A stretch of DNA of 64,000 nucleotides from Zavarzinia aquatilis (GTDB lineage Bacteria; Pseudomonadota; Alphaproteobacteria; Zavarziniales; Zavarziniaceae): contig NZ_QGLE01000001.1 of NCBI RefSeq assembly GCF_003173035.1, positions 62,001-126,000 of the forward strand, written 5' to 3'. Position numbers and translations under genes: made by a program. This document shows, one piece after another, positions 17,255 through 24,912 of the stretch; the stretch's first letter is position 1; the number at the start of each line of letters is the position of its first letter. A model generated the notes under the pieces. It worked only from the letters and a program-made list of their open reading frames with translations. It did not search any database and was not told the DNA's origin.

Positions 17255-19090
17255 ATGGCCACCATGTTCGCTGATTCTCTTGCCCCGGCTCAATCCGAAT
17301 TCGCCCTTGGCGTCGCCGCGTCCTTCGCCGGGCGGCCCTGGCGTTTCCGCGTGGCGGATGACCGGGCGGCCCTCGCCATGGCGCAGGCGACCGGGCTCGA
17401 TCCCGTCACCTGCCGGGTGCTGATCGGGCGCGGCGTCGATCTGGACAATGTCGACCGTTTCCTCGACCCCGTGCTGAAGACCGACATGCCGGACCCATCG
17501 GTGCTGCGCGACCTCGAGGCCGCGGCGGAGCGTCTGGCCGAGGCGATCGAGGCGGATATCCCGGTGGCTGTCTTCGGCGACTACGATGTCGATGGCGCGA
17601 CCTCCTCCGCCGTCCTGATGCGCTATTTCGCGGCGCTCGGCCGCTCGCTCTTCCTCTATGTCCCCGACCGGCAGAAGGAAGGCTATGGCCCCAACACGCA
17701 AGCGCTCGAAATGCTGGTGCGGCAGGGCGTGAAGCTGGTGGTCGCGGTCGATTGCGGCACGCTGGCCTTCCAGCCCTTCGCCGCCGCGAGGGCCGCCGGG
17801 CTCGAGGTGATCGTCGCCGACCATCACCAGGCCGAGCCCCTGCTGCCCGAGGTGCGGGCGCTGGTCAATCCCAACCGGCTGGACGATTCTTCCGGCCTTG
17901 GCCAGCTCGCCGCCGTGGGCGTTACCTTCATGCTGGTGGTCGGGCTCAACCGCGCGCTCCGCCGCCGCGGCTTCTTCGAGCGGGAGGCGCGGCCGGCGCC
18001 CGACCTCATGGCCCTCCTCGATCTCGTCGCCCTCGGCACGGTCGCCGATGTGGTGCCGCTGAAGGGGCTGAACCGCACCTTCGTCACCCAGGGCCTGAAG
18101 GTGATGGCGGGGCGGCGCAACACGGGGCTTGCCGCCCTGATGGATGTCGCCCGGATCGACACGGTGCCGACCGCCTATCACTGCGGCTATCTGCTCGGCC
18201 CCCGGGTCAATGCCGGCGGGCGGGTCGGTCAGGCCGACCTCGGCGCCCGCCTGCTCGCGACCGACGATCCGGAACTCGCCGCCAGCATCGCCGCCCGGCT
18301 CGACGCCCTGAACCGCGAGCGCCAGCAGATCGAGAAAGAGGTGGAGGCCGCGGCGATCGAGGCAGTGGAAGCCCGCCTTGCCCGCGCCAATGGCCCCGGG
18401 CCGCTGGTGATGGCGGCGGGCGAGGGCTGGCACCCCGGCGTCATCGGCATCGTCGCCAGCCGCCTGAAGGAGCGTTATCACCGGCCGAGCTTCGTGCTCT
18501 CCATTCTCGACAATGGCAAGGCCAAGGGCTCCGGCCGCTCGATCCCCGGCATCGACCTTGGCGCCGCCGTCTCCGCCGCCCGCGCCGTCGGCCTTGTCGA
18601 GGAGGGCGGGGGCCATGCCATGGCCGCCGGCATAACGATCGACATCGCCCGGCTGGAAGAACTCGAACATTTCTGGGCCGGGCGCATGGACGGCGCGGTG
18701 GAACAGGCGCTGGCGGCCGACGGGCTGAAGCTCGACGCCGCCATCGGCATCGCCGGCATCAACGCCGATCTCGTCCGACGCCTCGCGCAGGTCGCGCCCT
18801 TCGGCCAGGGCAATCCGGAGCCGCGTTTCGCCGTGCCCACGGTCCGCGTCGCCCATGCCGCGGTGATGGGCAAGGGGCACCTGCGCCTTCGCCTCTCGGA
18901 TGCCGGCGGCCGCTCGGCCGACGCGGTCGCCTTCCGCTCGGGCGATGGCGCCGTGGTCGATGCCCTCGACGCCGCCTTCCGCACCGGCGAGGCGCTCCAC
19001 GTCGTCGGCCATGTCCGGGCCGAGACCTGGCAGGGGCGGGAGCGCATCCGCCTCTTCATCGAGGATGCGGCGCCGGCCGGGCGCGGCTAG
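17255..19090 (+). CDS. recJ: Single-stranded-DNA-specific 5'-3' exonuclease RecJ
   Basis: A 611-aa exonuclease of recombination and repair. The DHH phosphoesterase motifs are in order: GDYDVDGA near residue 108, VVAVDCGT near 162, ADHHQAEP near 189, and DLVALGTVADVVPL near 260. The DHHA1 motif EEGGGHAMAAG follows near 450, and an OB-like C-terminal part (APFGQGNPEPRF) completes the protein. Length and order are normal for RecJ. The ribosome site before the ATG at 17255 is weak; a second in-frame ATG is three codons later. A short chorismate mutase-like gene follows after 9 bp. Confidence 0.95.
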   Translation: MATMFADSLAPAQSEFALGVAASFAGRPWRFRVADDRAALAMAQATGLDPVTCRVLIGRGVDLDNVDRFLDPVLKTDMPDPSVLRDLEAAAERLAEAIEADIPVAVFGDYDVDGATSSAVLMRYFAALGRSLFLYVPDRQKEGYGPNTQALEMLVRQGVKLVVAVDCGTLAFQPFAAARAAGLEVIVADHHQAEPLLPEVRALVNPNRLDDSSGLGQLAAVGVTFMLVVGLNRALRRRGFFEREARPAPDLMALLDLVALGTVADVVPLKGLNRTFVTQGLKVMAGRRNTGLAALMDVARIDTVPTAYHCGYLLGPRVNAGGRVGQADLGARLLATDDPELAASIAARLDALNRERQQIEKEVEAAAIEAVEARLARANGPGPLVMAAGEGWHPGVIGIVASRLKERYHRPSFVLSILDNGKAKGSGRSIPGIDLGAAVSAARAVGLVEEGGGHAMAAGITIDIARLEELEHFWAGRMDGAVEQALAADGLKLDAAIGIAGINADLVRRLAQVAPFGQGNPEPRFAVPTVRVAHAAVMGKGHLRLRLSDAGGRSADAVAFRSGDGAVVDALDAAFRTGEALHVVGHVRAETWQGRERIRLFIEDAAPAGRG

Positions 19091-19099
19091 GATGGAAGC

Positions 19100-19393
19100 A
19101 TGACACGCTGCAACACCATGGAAGAAGTCCGCGCCGAGGTCGACCGCCTCGACCGGGAAATCGTGCGTCTGCTGGCCGAGCGGGAACAGCGCATCGCCGA
19201 CGCCGGCCGCATCAAGGAAAGCCGCGACATCGTCCGCGACGAAGCACGGGTGGAGGACGTGGTGACCAAGGTCCGCGCCCTCGCGCAGAATCACGGCGCC
19301 AGCCCCGACCTGATCGAAGCGATCTACCGCGACATGATGGAGCGCTTCATCGCCCATGAATTCGTGCTGTGGGACGCAAACCGCGGGCTTTGA
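19100..19393 (+). CDS. AroQ-type chorismate mutase-like protein
   Basis: A 97-aa all-helical protein of the monofunctional AroQ/PchB class. The first helix (VDRLDREIVRLLAEREQRI) and the basic segment RIKESRDIVRDEARVEDV carry the arginines, lysine and glutamate that bind chorismate in this family. It would convert chorismate to prephenate, or act as an isochorismate-pyruvate lyase like PchB. Nine base pairs separate it from recJ, so it is probably cotranscribed with it, though no functional link is known to me. A small stem-loop overlaps its stop codon. Confidence 0.82.
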   Translation: MTRCNTMEEVRAEVDRLDREIVRLLAEREQRIADAGRIKESRDIVRDEARVEDVVTKVRALAQNHGASPDLIEAIYRDMMERFIAHEFVLWDANRGL

Positions 19394-19410
19394 GCCCTTG
19401 CGCTTTTTTG
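19385..19410 (+). terminator. Short stem-loop and T-run after the chorismate mutase-like gene
   Basis: GGGCT-TTG-AGCCC (19385-19397), which includes the stop codon, is followed by TTGCGCTTTTTTG. The stem is only 5 bp and the T-run is offset by a few bases, so it is a weak candidate terminator for the recJ transcript before the tRNA gene. Confidence 0.4.
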
Positions 19411-19412
19411 TG

Positions 19413-19441
19413 TTGACCGCCGCGCGCGGAATATGTACTTG
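19413..19441 (+). promoter_or_regulatory. Likely promoter of tRNA-Glu
   Basis: TTGACC (19413-19418) and TACTTG (19436-19441) are spaced by 17 bases and lie about 29 bp before the tRNA. The -35 is strong and the -10 weak, so the call is tentative. Confidence 0.45.
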
Positions 19442-19469
19442 AGGCGCCTCGCTGATGCGAAGCCTCTGC

Positions 19470-19545
<76 letters not shown>

Positions 19546-19872
19546 CAAGGCCGCCGGCCGGATGACACTCACGACATCGCTGGATTTTAGGGATCGCTGC
19601 CGCTGTGGGGCAGGGGCGGGGTTGCGTTTGTTGAATTGGGTATGGCGTCCCCTTAACTGCAATGGTGTCCCCTTAACTGCTGCCTGACTTCTGGTGCGCG
19701 AACGCACACGCTAAGCACGTTCATCGTGGCGCTTGGGGCGTCAAAAGTCGCTCTCGCTTTCAGATCCTACCAGAGAGTACAACTTTAAGCGGCTGAAGAC
19801 ATCTGCGAGTTTGTCGCCTGCGCCAATGGACTTTGAGCGGAAGCGCGAGAGGACGCTAGGGGAGGATCCGAA
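19546..19872. other. Intergenic stretch between tRNA-Glu and the ATPase gene
   Basis: No gene is evident in these 327 bases. They hold the tandem repeat annotated separately, and a region of lower GC content leading to the ATPase gene. No integrase remnant is seen. GGGAGGAT before 19873 is the ribosome site of the ATPase gene. Confidence 0.6.
19642..19680. repeat. 20-bp-period tandem repeat with inverted copy of tRNA 3' end
   Basis: ATGGCGTCCCCTTAACTGC (19642-19660) and ATGGTGTCCCCTTAACTGC (19662-19680) differ at one base. The first contains TGGCGTCCCCT, an exact reverse complement of the last 11 bases of the tRNA (AGGGGACGCCA). It may be a relic of an integration site or of an element end. 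Confidence 0.6.
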
Positions 19873-22521
19873 ATGGGGGCGGTCGACGAAATCCTGAATT
19901 GGTCCGCGACCAAGCTGGCGCCCTGGCGCCAAGACGCGCTTCGTCGATTGGCGGGTTCATCTATGTTGACCATGCAGGATGAAAGCGAACTGCTTGATTT
20001 AATCAAAGATAAAGTTGGCTTTTCTATGGCCGCGAAACCACCGACATCAACGCCGTTGAGCAAAGCTCACTTCGCGTCCGTCTCGAGCGGACCACCTCTT
20101 CAAATCAAAGGCATTCGCAACGTCAAGAACGTCAACCGTCTCGTGCCGGCCGCCGCGCTGTCGTTCACGCCCCACGGCATGACGATCGTCTATGGTCGCA
20201 ACGGCAGTGGCAAGAGCGGCTTCGTCCGAATTTTCCGCACTGCCTGCCGCACCCGCACCGACAACCCAGCCAAGCTCAAGGTGCTAGCTGACGTCTATGG
20301 CTCAAGCGGGGGACCGCAAGAAGCCGAAATCATCGTCGACTTGGGCAGCGGCGATGTCGTCGTGCCCTGGACCGCCGGCGCGCCCGCTTCGGAGATCCTG
20401 CTACAGGTCGCAGTGTTCGACAGCAGTGCAGCGCAGCTCTATGTCGATGGAGGAAACCAGATCCAGTTTCTTCCATTCGGCTTGGCCCTGCCTCACAAAC
20501 TCAACGAGCTGTGCCTCACCCTCAGGAATAAGCTGGAAGCTGAGCGTAAGCCCATTACGGATCAAATCGCCCTCGTCACCGTTGTCTTCGATACGCCTAG
20601 AACGACGAAGGCCCAGACCTTCTACGCTGGCCTCACTGGCAAGGTGACAGATGTGCAAATTGACACCGCGGCGACGTTTTCACCGAAAGACGAGAAGCGC
20701 GTTGACGAACTGACGCGTCTACTCGCTGCTAACACTGCCTCGGCAGCCGACGCGACCGCGCTTTCCACTTGGGTCAAAAACCTCGCATCCGAGTGCGCCA
20801 ACCTTGGTCAAGCATTCAGCGATCCGCAGCTCGACAGATATCGCGCCCTCAAGCAACAGGCCATCGATGCGCGAACAGCCGCCGGCACGAAGGCCGCCGA
20901 CCTCTTCTCAAGTGAGCCTCTCCCCGGTGTCGGTAGTGAAACCTGGCGGCGGCTCTGGCTTGCTGCCCGCGAATATTCGATCACGGACGCCTATGCCGGC
21001 CGCGAGTTTCCCGTCGTCAGTACGCCGGACGCAATCGAAACCTGCGTCCTTTGCCAGCAACCGCTCAGCGCTGAAGCATCGGACCGCATGGTCCGCTTTC
21101 AGGCTTTTGTCAACGGGTCACTCGCTGCAGCTGCCGACCAGGCTGAAACTGCGGTCACCCAGGCGATTACGTCCCTGCCCCAGGTCGAGATATTCGCGTC
21201 GAAGGATTGGGCAACCCGGCTCGAACAGATCCGTAAGCGCAATGCGGAACTCGCGGATACAGTGACGTCCTTCAAGAAAGGCGTGGAATCCAGACGCGCG
21301 ACCGCTCTGGCCTTGCTCCAGACATCTGAGGCGCCACCGCCGCCGTTAGCAGCCGCAAGTCTGGTCTCCCCGCATGGCGCTCTGCAAGACTTGTCAGCGG
21401 TTCTATCCGCCGAAGCCGAGGCGTTGGCGAAGGCCGATCAGAGTGGGGAGCGCGCGAAACTGGAAACTGAGCGGGCTGAGCTCGCTGATCGCAAGATCCT
21501 CAATGCAGGCCGTGATCACGTGATCAAACGCCGGGACCTTCTCAAGGAGGACGCGCTTTACACCGCAGCGCTTGCTGAGGTTCAGACGAGGGGCATTACC
21601 CAGAAGGCGAATGAACTCGTTGACACACATCTGACGAAGATCGTGACAGACCATTTCGAGGTAGAACGCAAAACTTTAGAAATTGCGCACCTTAAGGTTG
21701 GTTTGGCGCGAAAGAGCGGACAGACCAAGGCCGCGTTCCAAACCAATCCGGGCACCACGCTAACAAAATTGACCTCCGAAATTCTCAGCGAGGGCGAGCA
21801 GCGCGCGCTCGCGCTTGCGGCATTTCTAACGGAAATCGCTGTGACGGAAGGAGCTGGCCCGATCGTTATCGACGATCCCGTTTCATCCTTAGACCGTGAT
21901 CGCGGATTAAAGGTCGCGGCCCGCATCGCAGCAGAGGCGCAAAAGCGCCAGGTAATCGTCTTTACGCACGACTTGATCTTTTTCAACGACCTATGCAGAG
22001 AAGCCGATGATCTCGGCGTTACGACTGAAACGATCGCACTCTTCGCCGACGGCGCCAACGCGGGTAAGGTCGATCCCGCCGGGGTGTCGTGGAAAGGGCT
22101 GAGCGTGACCAAGCGCCTTGCGCGGATCCGGAGCGACTTCGCGCCATTGAAGAAGCTCCACAAGTCGAGCCCTTCGGACTACGAATTCGAGGTGAAACAC
22201 CTCTATGGGCGCCTGCGAGACTGCTACGAGCGCCTCGTCGAGGAACACATCTTTTGCGACGTGGTCCGGCGCGGCGTCGACAGAATTGAGACCCAAAAGC
22301 TGCGCAGGGTGCATTTGTCCGATGTACTCGCGATCCGATTCCACGTGGGTATGACGAAAGCCAATACGCACAGCCATGACAATCCTGCTTCAGAGACGGT
22401 CTCAGTCCCAGATCCACCCGCCTTCGAGTTGGACCTAGCTTACATTGAGCAGCTTATCGCCGACCTCAGATCTGAGAGTGACTCGGCCGAACGCAACCGT
22501 CCCAGCATGAAACCGAAATAA
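19873..22521 (+). CDS. Zinc-hook ABC-type ATPase, RloC/PrrC-like (candidate anticodon nuclease)
   Basis: An 882-aa SMC/Rad50-like ATPase with split nucleotide-binding motifs. Walker A GRNGSGKSG is at 108-116, and the central coiled region carries a CxxC zinc hook at C391-V-L-C394. The signature LSEGEQ is at 638-643, Walker B IVIDDPVSSLD at 664-674, and the H-loop at H699. This order matches RloC and AAA_13 proteins. After the H-loop a C-terminal domain has R782-x3-E786 and several histidines (814, 824, 833, 835), reminiscent of the Arg-x3-Glu...His triad of PrrC/RloC tRNA nucleases. The gene has lower GC and more A/T-ending codons than its neighbours, and it lies beside tRNA-Glu, so transfer is likely. 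A phage-defence role is inference; a generic repair ATPase is the alternative. Confidence 0.75.
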   Translation: MGAVDEILNWSATKLAPWRQDALRRLAGSSMLTMQDESELLDLIKDKVGFSMAAKPPTSTPLSKAHFASVSSGPPLQIKGIRNVKNVNRLVPAAALSFTPHGMTIVYGRNGSGKSGFVRIFRTACRTRTDNPAKLKVLADVYGSSGGPQEAEIIVDLGSGDVVVPWTAGAPASEILLQVAVFDSSAAQLYVDGGNQIQFLPFGLALPHKLNELCLTLRNKLEAERKPITDQIALVTVVFDTPRTTKAQTFYAGLTGKVTDVQIDTAATFSPKDEKRVDELTRLLAANTASAADATALSTWVKNLASECANLGQAFSDPQLDRYRALKQQAIDARTAAGTKAADLFSSEPLPGVGSETWRRLWLAAREYSITDAYAGREFPVVSTPDAIETCVLCQQPLSAEASDRMVRFQAFVNGSLAAAADQAETAVTQAITSLPQVEIFASKDWATRLEQIRKRNAELADTVTSFKKGVESRRATALALLQTSEAPPPPLAAASLVSPHGALQDLSAVLSAEAEALAKADQSGERAKLETERAELADRKILNAGRDHVIKRRDLLKEDALYTAALAEVQTRGITQKANELVDTHLTKIVTDHFEVERKTLEIAHLKVGLARKSGQTKAAFQTNPGTTLTKLTSEILSEGEQRALALAAFLTEIAVTEGAGPIVIDDPVSSLDRDRGLKVAARIAAEAQKRQVIVFTHDLIFFNDLCREADDLGVTTETIALFADGANAGKVDPAGVSWKGLSVTKRLARIRSDFAPLKKLHKSSPSDYEFEVKHLYGRLRDCYERLVEEHIFCDVVRRGVDRIETQKLRRVHLSDVLAIRFHVGMTKANTHSHDNPASETVSVPDPPAFELDLAYIEQLIADLRSESDSAERNRPSMKPK

Positions 22522-22585
22522 AGATTAGGTGTTAATTTGCGGCCGTCAGGGCGTTGAGGAAGGTCTGTAGGGCCGCCTTCACGGT

Positions 22586-22616
22586 CCGGCCGAGAGGGCG
22601 TGCCCTCATCGGCCGG
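22586..22616. repeat. Long imperfect inverted repeat after the ATPase gene
   Basis: CCGGCCGA+GAGGGC pairs with GCCCTC+TCGGCCGG around a GT loop, with one bulged A, giving 14 bp of stem. It sits between the convergent ATPase and ferritin-like genes and may end transcription from both sides, although there is no U-run. It may also mark the right border of the inserted segment. Confidence 0.55.
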
Positions 22617-22633
22617 GGTACGGGAGCAAGCCC

Positions 22634-23113
22634 TCAGGCGTCGACCGGCGTTTTCAGGCCGGCGGCCCGTGCCGCGATCCAGCGGTTGAGTTCGGCGACA
22701 TGGCCGCTCTCTTCCTCGACGAAGGCTTTGGCGAACATGATGATTTCCGGGTCCGTCGCCCGGGCGAGCACGCCGGCATAATAGTCGAGGCCCGCGCGCT
22801 CCGCCGCCAGGGCGGTCGCCAGGGCGTCGTCCGTGCCGATCATCGGGTCCGCCGCCCAGATGGCGGCGGTTTCGGGGCTTTCCGCGTCGGGCCAGGAGAA
22901 CTCGCCCGGCTTCAGGTCGGGGATGTCGAGAAAGCCCGCCCGGTCGCGCGCCTCGGCCAGATGGAGCCGGGAATAATGGGCGAGCTGGCGAAACAACTGG
23001 CCCACCTCCCGGTTACCGGCGGAATCCATCGCATCGGCCAGCTGGCCGAAGCGGTCGGCGGCCTCCCGCTCCAACTGGATGGCGTGGGCCAGGAATTCTT
23101 CCACCGTTTCCAT
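22634..23113 (-). CDS. Ferritin-like / rubrerythrin-like protein
   Basis: A 159-aa four-helix protein. The first helix pair has HAIQLEREAADRFGQLAD and SRLHLAEARDRA; the second has ALAAERAGLDYYAGVL and FVEEESGHVAELNRWI. These repeats place Glu and Glu-x-x-His residues as in di-iron ferritin-like proteins. It starts at an ATG preceded by GGGGAGAG and follows the FeSII-ferritin fusion gene by 13 bp, so it shares that operon and its FNR-type site. It resembles the ferritin domain of its neighbour and may form a mixed di-iron complex with it. The substrate or metal function is unknown; iron storage, peroxide reduction or O2 scavenging are options. Confidence 0.8.
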   Translation of the reverse strand: METVEEFLAHAIQLEREAADRFGQLADAMDSAGNREVGQLFRQLAHYSRLHLAEARDRAGFLDIPDLKPGEFSWPDAESPETAAIWAADPMIGTDDALATALAAERAGLDYYAGVLARATDPEIIMFAKAFVEEESGHVAELNRWIAARAAGLKTPVDA

Positions 23114-23126
23114 CGGATCTCTCCCC

Positions 23127-24044
23127 TCAGTCGAGCGCGGGCATGTCGGGATGGGCGAGGGTCCAGCGCTCCCGCGTGATCGACGCCTCGAGGATCTCGA
23201 GATGTTCCTTCTCTTCCCGGGCGAAAGCCTTGGCGAGGGCGGTGACCTCGGCGTTGTGGGTGGTGCCGGCCAGCGCGAGGTAGAATTCATAGCCGCGCCT
23301 CTCGCCCAGGATCGCCGCGTTGAGGGCATCGAGGCGCGACAGGGACGGATCGGCCGCCATCAGCGACGTCCGCTCCGGGGTCACCTGATCCGGCCAGACA
23401 TAGGCGGGCGGCACCACCACTTCGGCATCGAGGGCCGTGGCGCGTTCCTTGGCTTCCTTCAGGTGCTGCCGCGAGAAGCCGGCGAGCTGATAGAACAGCT
23501 TGGCGACATCGTCGTTGCCGCAGGCCTTCATGTCTTCGGCGAGGCCATAGAAATGCGCCGCCGCGTCTTCCTCGATCTTCACGGCATAGCCGAGGAATTC
23601 ATCGACCGAGGCAATGCGGATGCCGCCCTTGAAGATTTGCGCGGCATGGGTGATGTGCGGCGCCTGGGCGGGCAGGGTCTCGTCGCCCTCGAAGCGGACC
23701 AGGATGTCCTCGTTGCGCACGAAGCACTGGCAGGCGAGACGATGGCGCGGCGCCATGTCGTTCACCTCGGCCTCATAGACCTCGTCCTTGCTGATCTTGC
23801 CGATCTGCCGCAGCGTTTCCTTTTCCTCTTCGGTGAGCGCAATCCCGTATTTGCTGTATTTGGTCGGCGCGTTGAGATGCACCACTTCGACCACACAGGA
23901 GCCGCAATTGCCGTCCTGGCAATCGAAGGGGATCGGAATCTTGTGCTGCTTGGCGACGGCGAGAACGGTTCCGCGATCGCCGGCGACGGCATAGACGGTG
24001 ATATCCTTCGCCATGCGCGGGGACGAAAATGTTACATTGGCCAC
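23127..24044 (-). CDS. Shethna FeSII-like [2Fe-2S] ferredoxin fused to ferritin-like domain
   Basis: A 305-aa two-domain protein. Residues 1-117 follow the layout of the Shethna FeSII protein that shields nitrogenase from O2: the start VANVTFSSP, AVAGDRGTVLAVA, the cluster cysteines C42, C47 and C50 (FDCQDGNCGSC), and the fourth C105 in RLACQC. A lysine- and glutamate-rich insert at 68-93 (ALTEEEKETLRQIGK) is also FeSII-like. Residues about 135-305 form a ferritin-like four-helix domain with KIEEDAAAHFYGLAE, SRQHLKEA, LGERRGYEFY and REEKEHLEIL. The GTG at 24044 has AGGAG seven bases upstream and aligns with the FeSII start. Upstream lies a perfect FNR/FixK site. An oxygen-protection or redox-coupled di-iron role is inferred. 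Confidence 0.85.
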   Translation of the reverse strand: MANVTFSSPRMAKDITVYAVAGDRGTVLAVAKQHKIPIPFDCQDGNCGSCVVEVVHLNAPTKYSKYGIALTEEEKETLRQIGKISKDEVYEAEVNDMAPRHRLACQCFVRNEDILVRFEGDETLPAQAPHITHAAQIFKGGIRIASVDEFLGYAVKIEEDAAAHFYGLAEDMKACGNDDVAKLFYQLAGFSRQHLKEAKERATALDAEVVVPPAYVWPDQVTPERTSLMAADPSLSRLDALNAAILGERRGYEFYLALAGTTHNAEVTALAKAFAREEKEHLEILEASITRERWTLAHPDMPALD

Positions 24045-24147
24045 GGCAAACTCCTGCGAGAAAGGCCGAGTGACGCCGTCGTCACCCGTTCTGCCGCCTT
24101 GAACGCAAGAGTTATGCCGGATGGTTTCTTGCGCTGATCTTCGCTCT

Positions 24148-24167
24148 GGATTGATCTGAATCAATCC
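24148..24167. promoter_or_regulatory. Perfect FNR/FixK/Anr-type operator
   Basis: GGATTGATCTGAATCAATCC is a perfect 8-4-8 palindrome with the exact consensus core TTGAT-N4-ATCAA at 24151-24164. It lies 104-123 bp upstream of the FeSII-ferritin fusion gene. FNR/FixK-family regulators use such sites to control genes under low oxygen. Confidence 0.8.
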
Positions 24168-24250
24168 ATGGCTTGGCGATTTAGGAACGGAGCCGTGAGG
24201 CACGACAGTCGGTGCGCGTTTCGCGACGCGGATGTTGGAAACTGTTCAAC

Positions 24251-24289
24251 GCCTGTCGCGCGGCCCGACAGCTCGCCGCCGCGACAGGC
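24251..24289. repeat. 10-bp perfect inverted repeat
   Basis: GCCTGTCGCG (24251-24260) and CGCGACAGGC (24280-24289) pair perfectly across 19 bases. It lies about 75 bp before the secreted orphan gene and could form a leader hairpin or a regulator site. Confidence 0.55.
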
Positions 24290-24362
24290 ACGCTCTATTG
24301 AACGGGCATAAATTCAGTATAGTGTCCCTCCATTAAGGTTTGGTGCTGACGGAGAGGTGGCC

Positions 24363-24851
24363 ATGGCGTCGTTGAGCAAGCGGATCGGGGTGAAGTTGAC
24401 CGCCTTGGCACTGCTGGCGGGTTTGGCGGCCGCTGTTCAGGTCCAGCCGTCGCGCGCGGAAAATCAGGGCGGCAGGCTCACCTTTTATCAACCCGGGAAC
24501 CCGGACTGGCCCGGCCCCAAGGACTTATATGTCTTTGACGACAAGGCAATCGTCATCAATGGGCGATCCGGGGTCATGCAAATTGAATTCTATGGGGTGA
24601 TGAAGGGCGATGATCATTTAACAGGCGGCGGCAGGATATACCGCGTTCTGAATCCATCGGAATATGCCAACAAGAATATGGGCGGCGAGACATATGGCTG
24701 CCGCGGTCAGATTAAATGGGTCATTATAAAAGACGTTTCATATCAGTCTGTATGGTATACGGAGTTCGAAATGGAGAAGATTGAAGATTATAATCCTGAA
24801 TCCTTGGGATTGTGTTTGGGCGTATATTATAGTTACCATAAGGATTACTGA
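24363..24851 (+). CDS. Secreted protein of unknown function, AT-rich
   Basis: A 162-aa protein I do not recognise. A cleavable signal peptide spans about residues 1-32 (KLTALALLAGLAAAVQ, with SRA before ENQGG). The mature part has many Tyr, Gly and Trp residues and Cys pairs (YGCRG, LGLCLG), suggesting a small periplasmic beta-rich fold. GGAGAGG lies five bases before the ATG at 24363; a GTG two codons earlier is an alternative. Codon use is unusual for the window, with ATA, TTA and AAT codons frequent, so recent transfer is likely. It is divergent from the FeSII-ferritin operon. Confidence 0.7.
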   Translation: MASLSKRIGVKLTALALLAGLAAAVQVQPSRAENQGGRLTFYQPGNPDWPGPKDLYVFDDKAIVINGRSGVMQIEFYGVMKGDDHLTGGGRIYRVLNPSEYANKNMGGETYGCRGQIKWVIIKDVSYQSVWYTEFEMEKIEDYNPESLGLCLGVYYSYHKDY

Positions 24852-24912
24852 TCAAAGGTGCGGCCGGAATCGATATCCGGCTCGTGGCGGCGGTGCGCTG
24901 CGGCCCCATCCC

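Larger units (their letters stand above)
24045..24362. other. Divergent intergenic region with two palindromes
   Basis: These 318 bases hold no gene. They contain the FNR/FixK-type palindrome at 24148-24167 and a 10-bp inverted repeat at 24251-24289, each listed separately. GGAGAGG at 24351 serves the gene that begins at 24363. A bare resemblance to a sigma-54 site near 24287 fails on spacing. Confidence 0.6.

Noticed and set aside
24280-24296. Sigma-54-like promoter (AGGCACGCTCTATTGA) before the secreted orphan gene
   Set aside because: The GG-N10-GC spacing fails and the final GC is missing.
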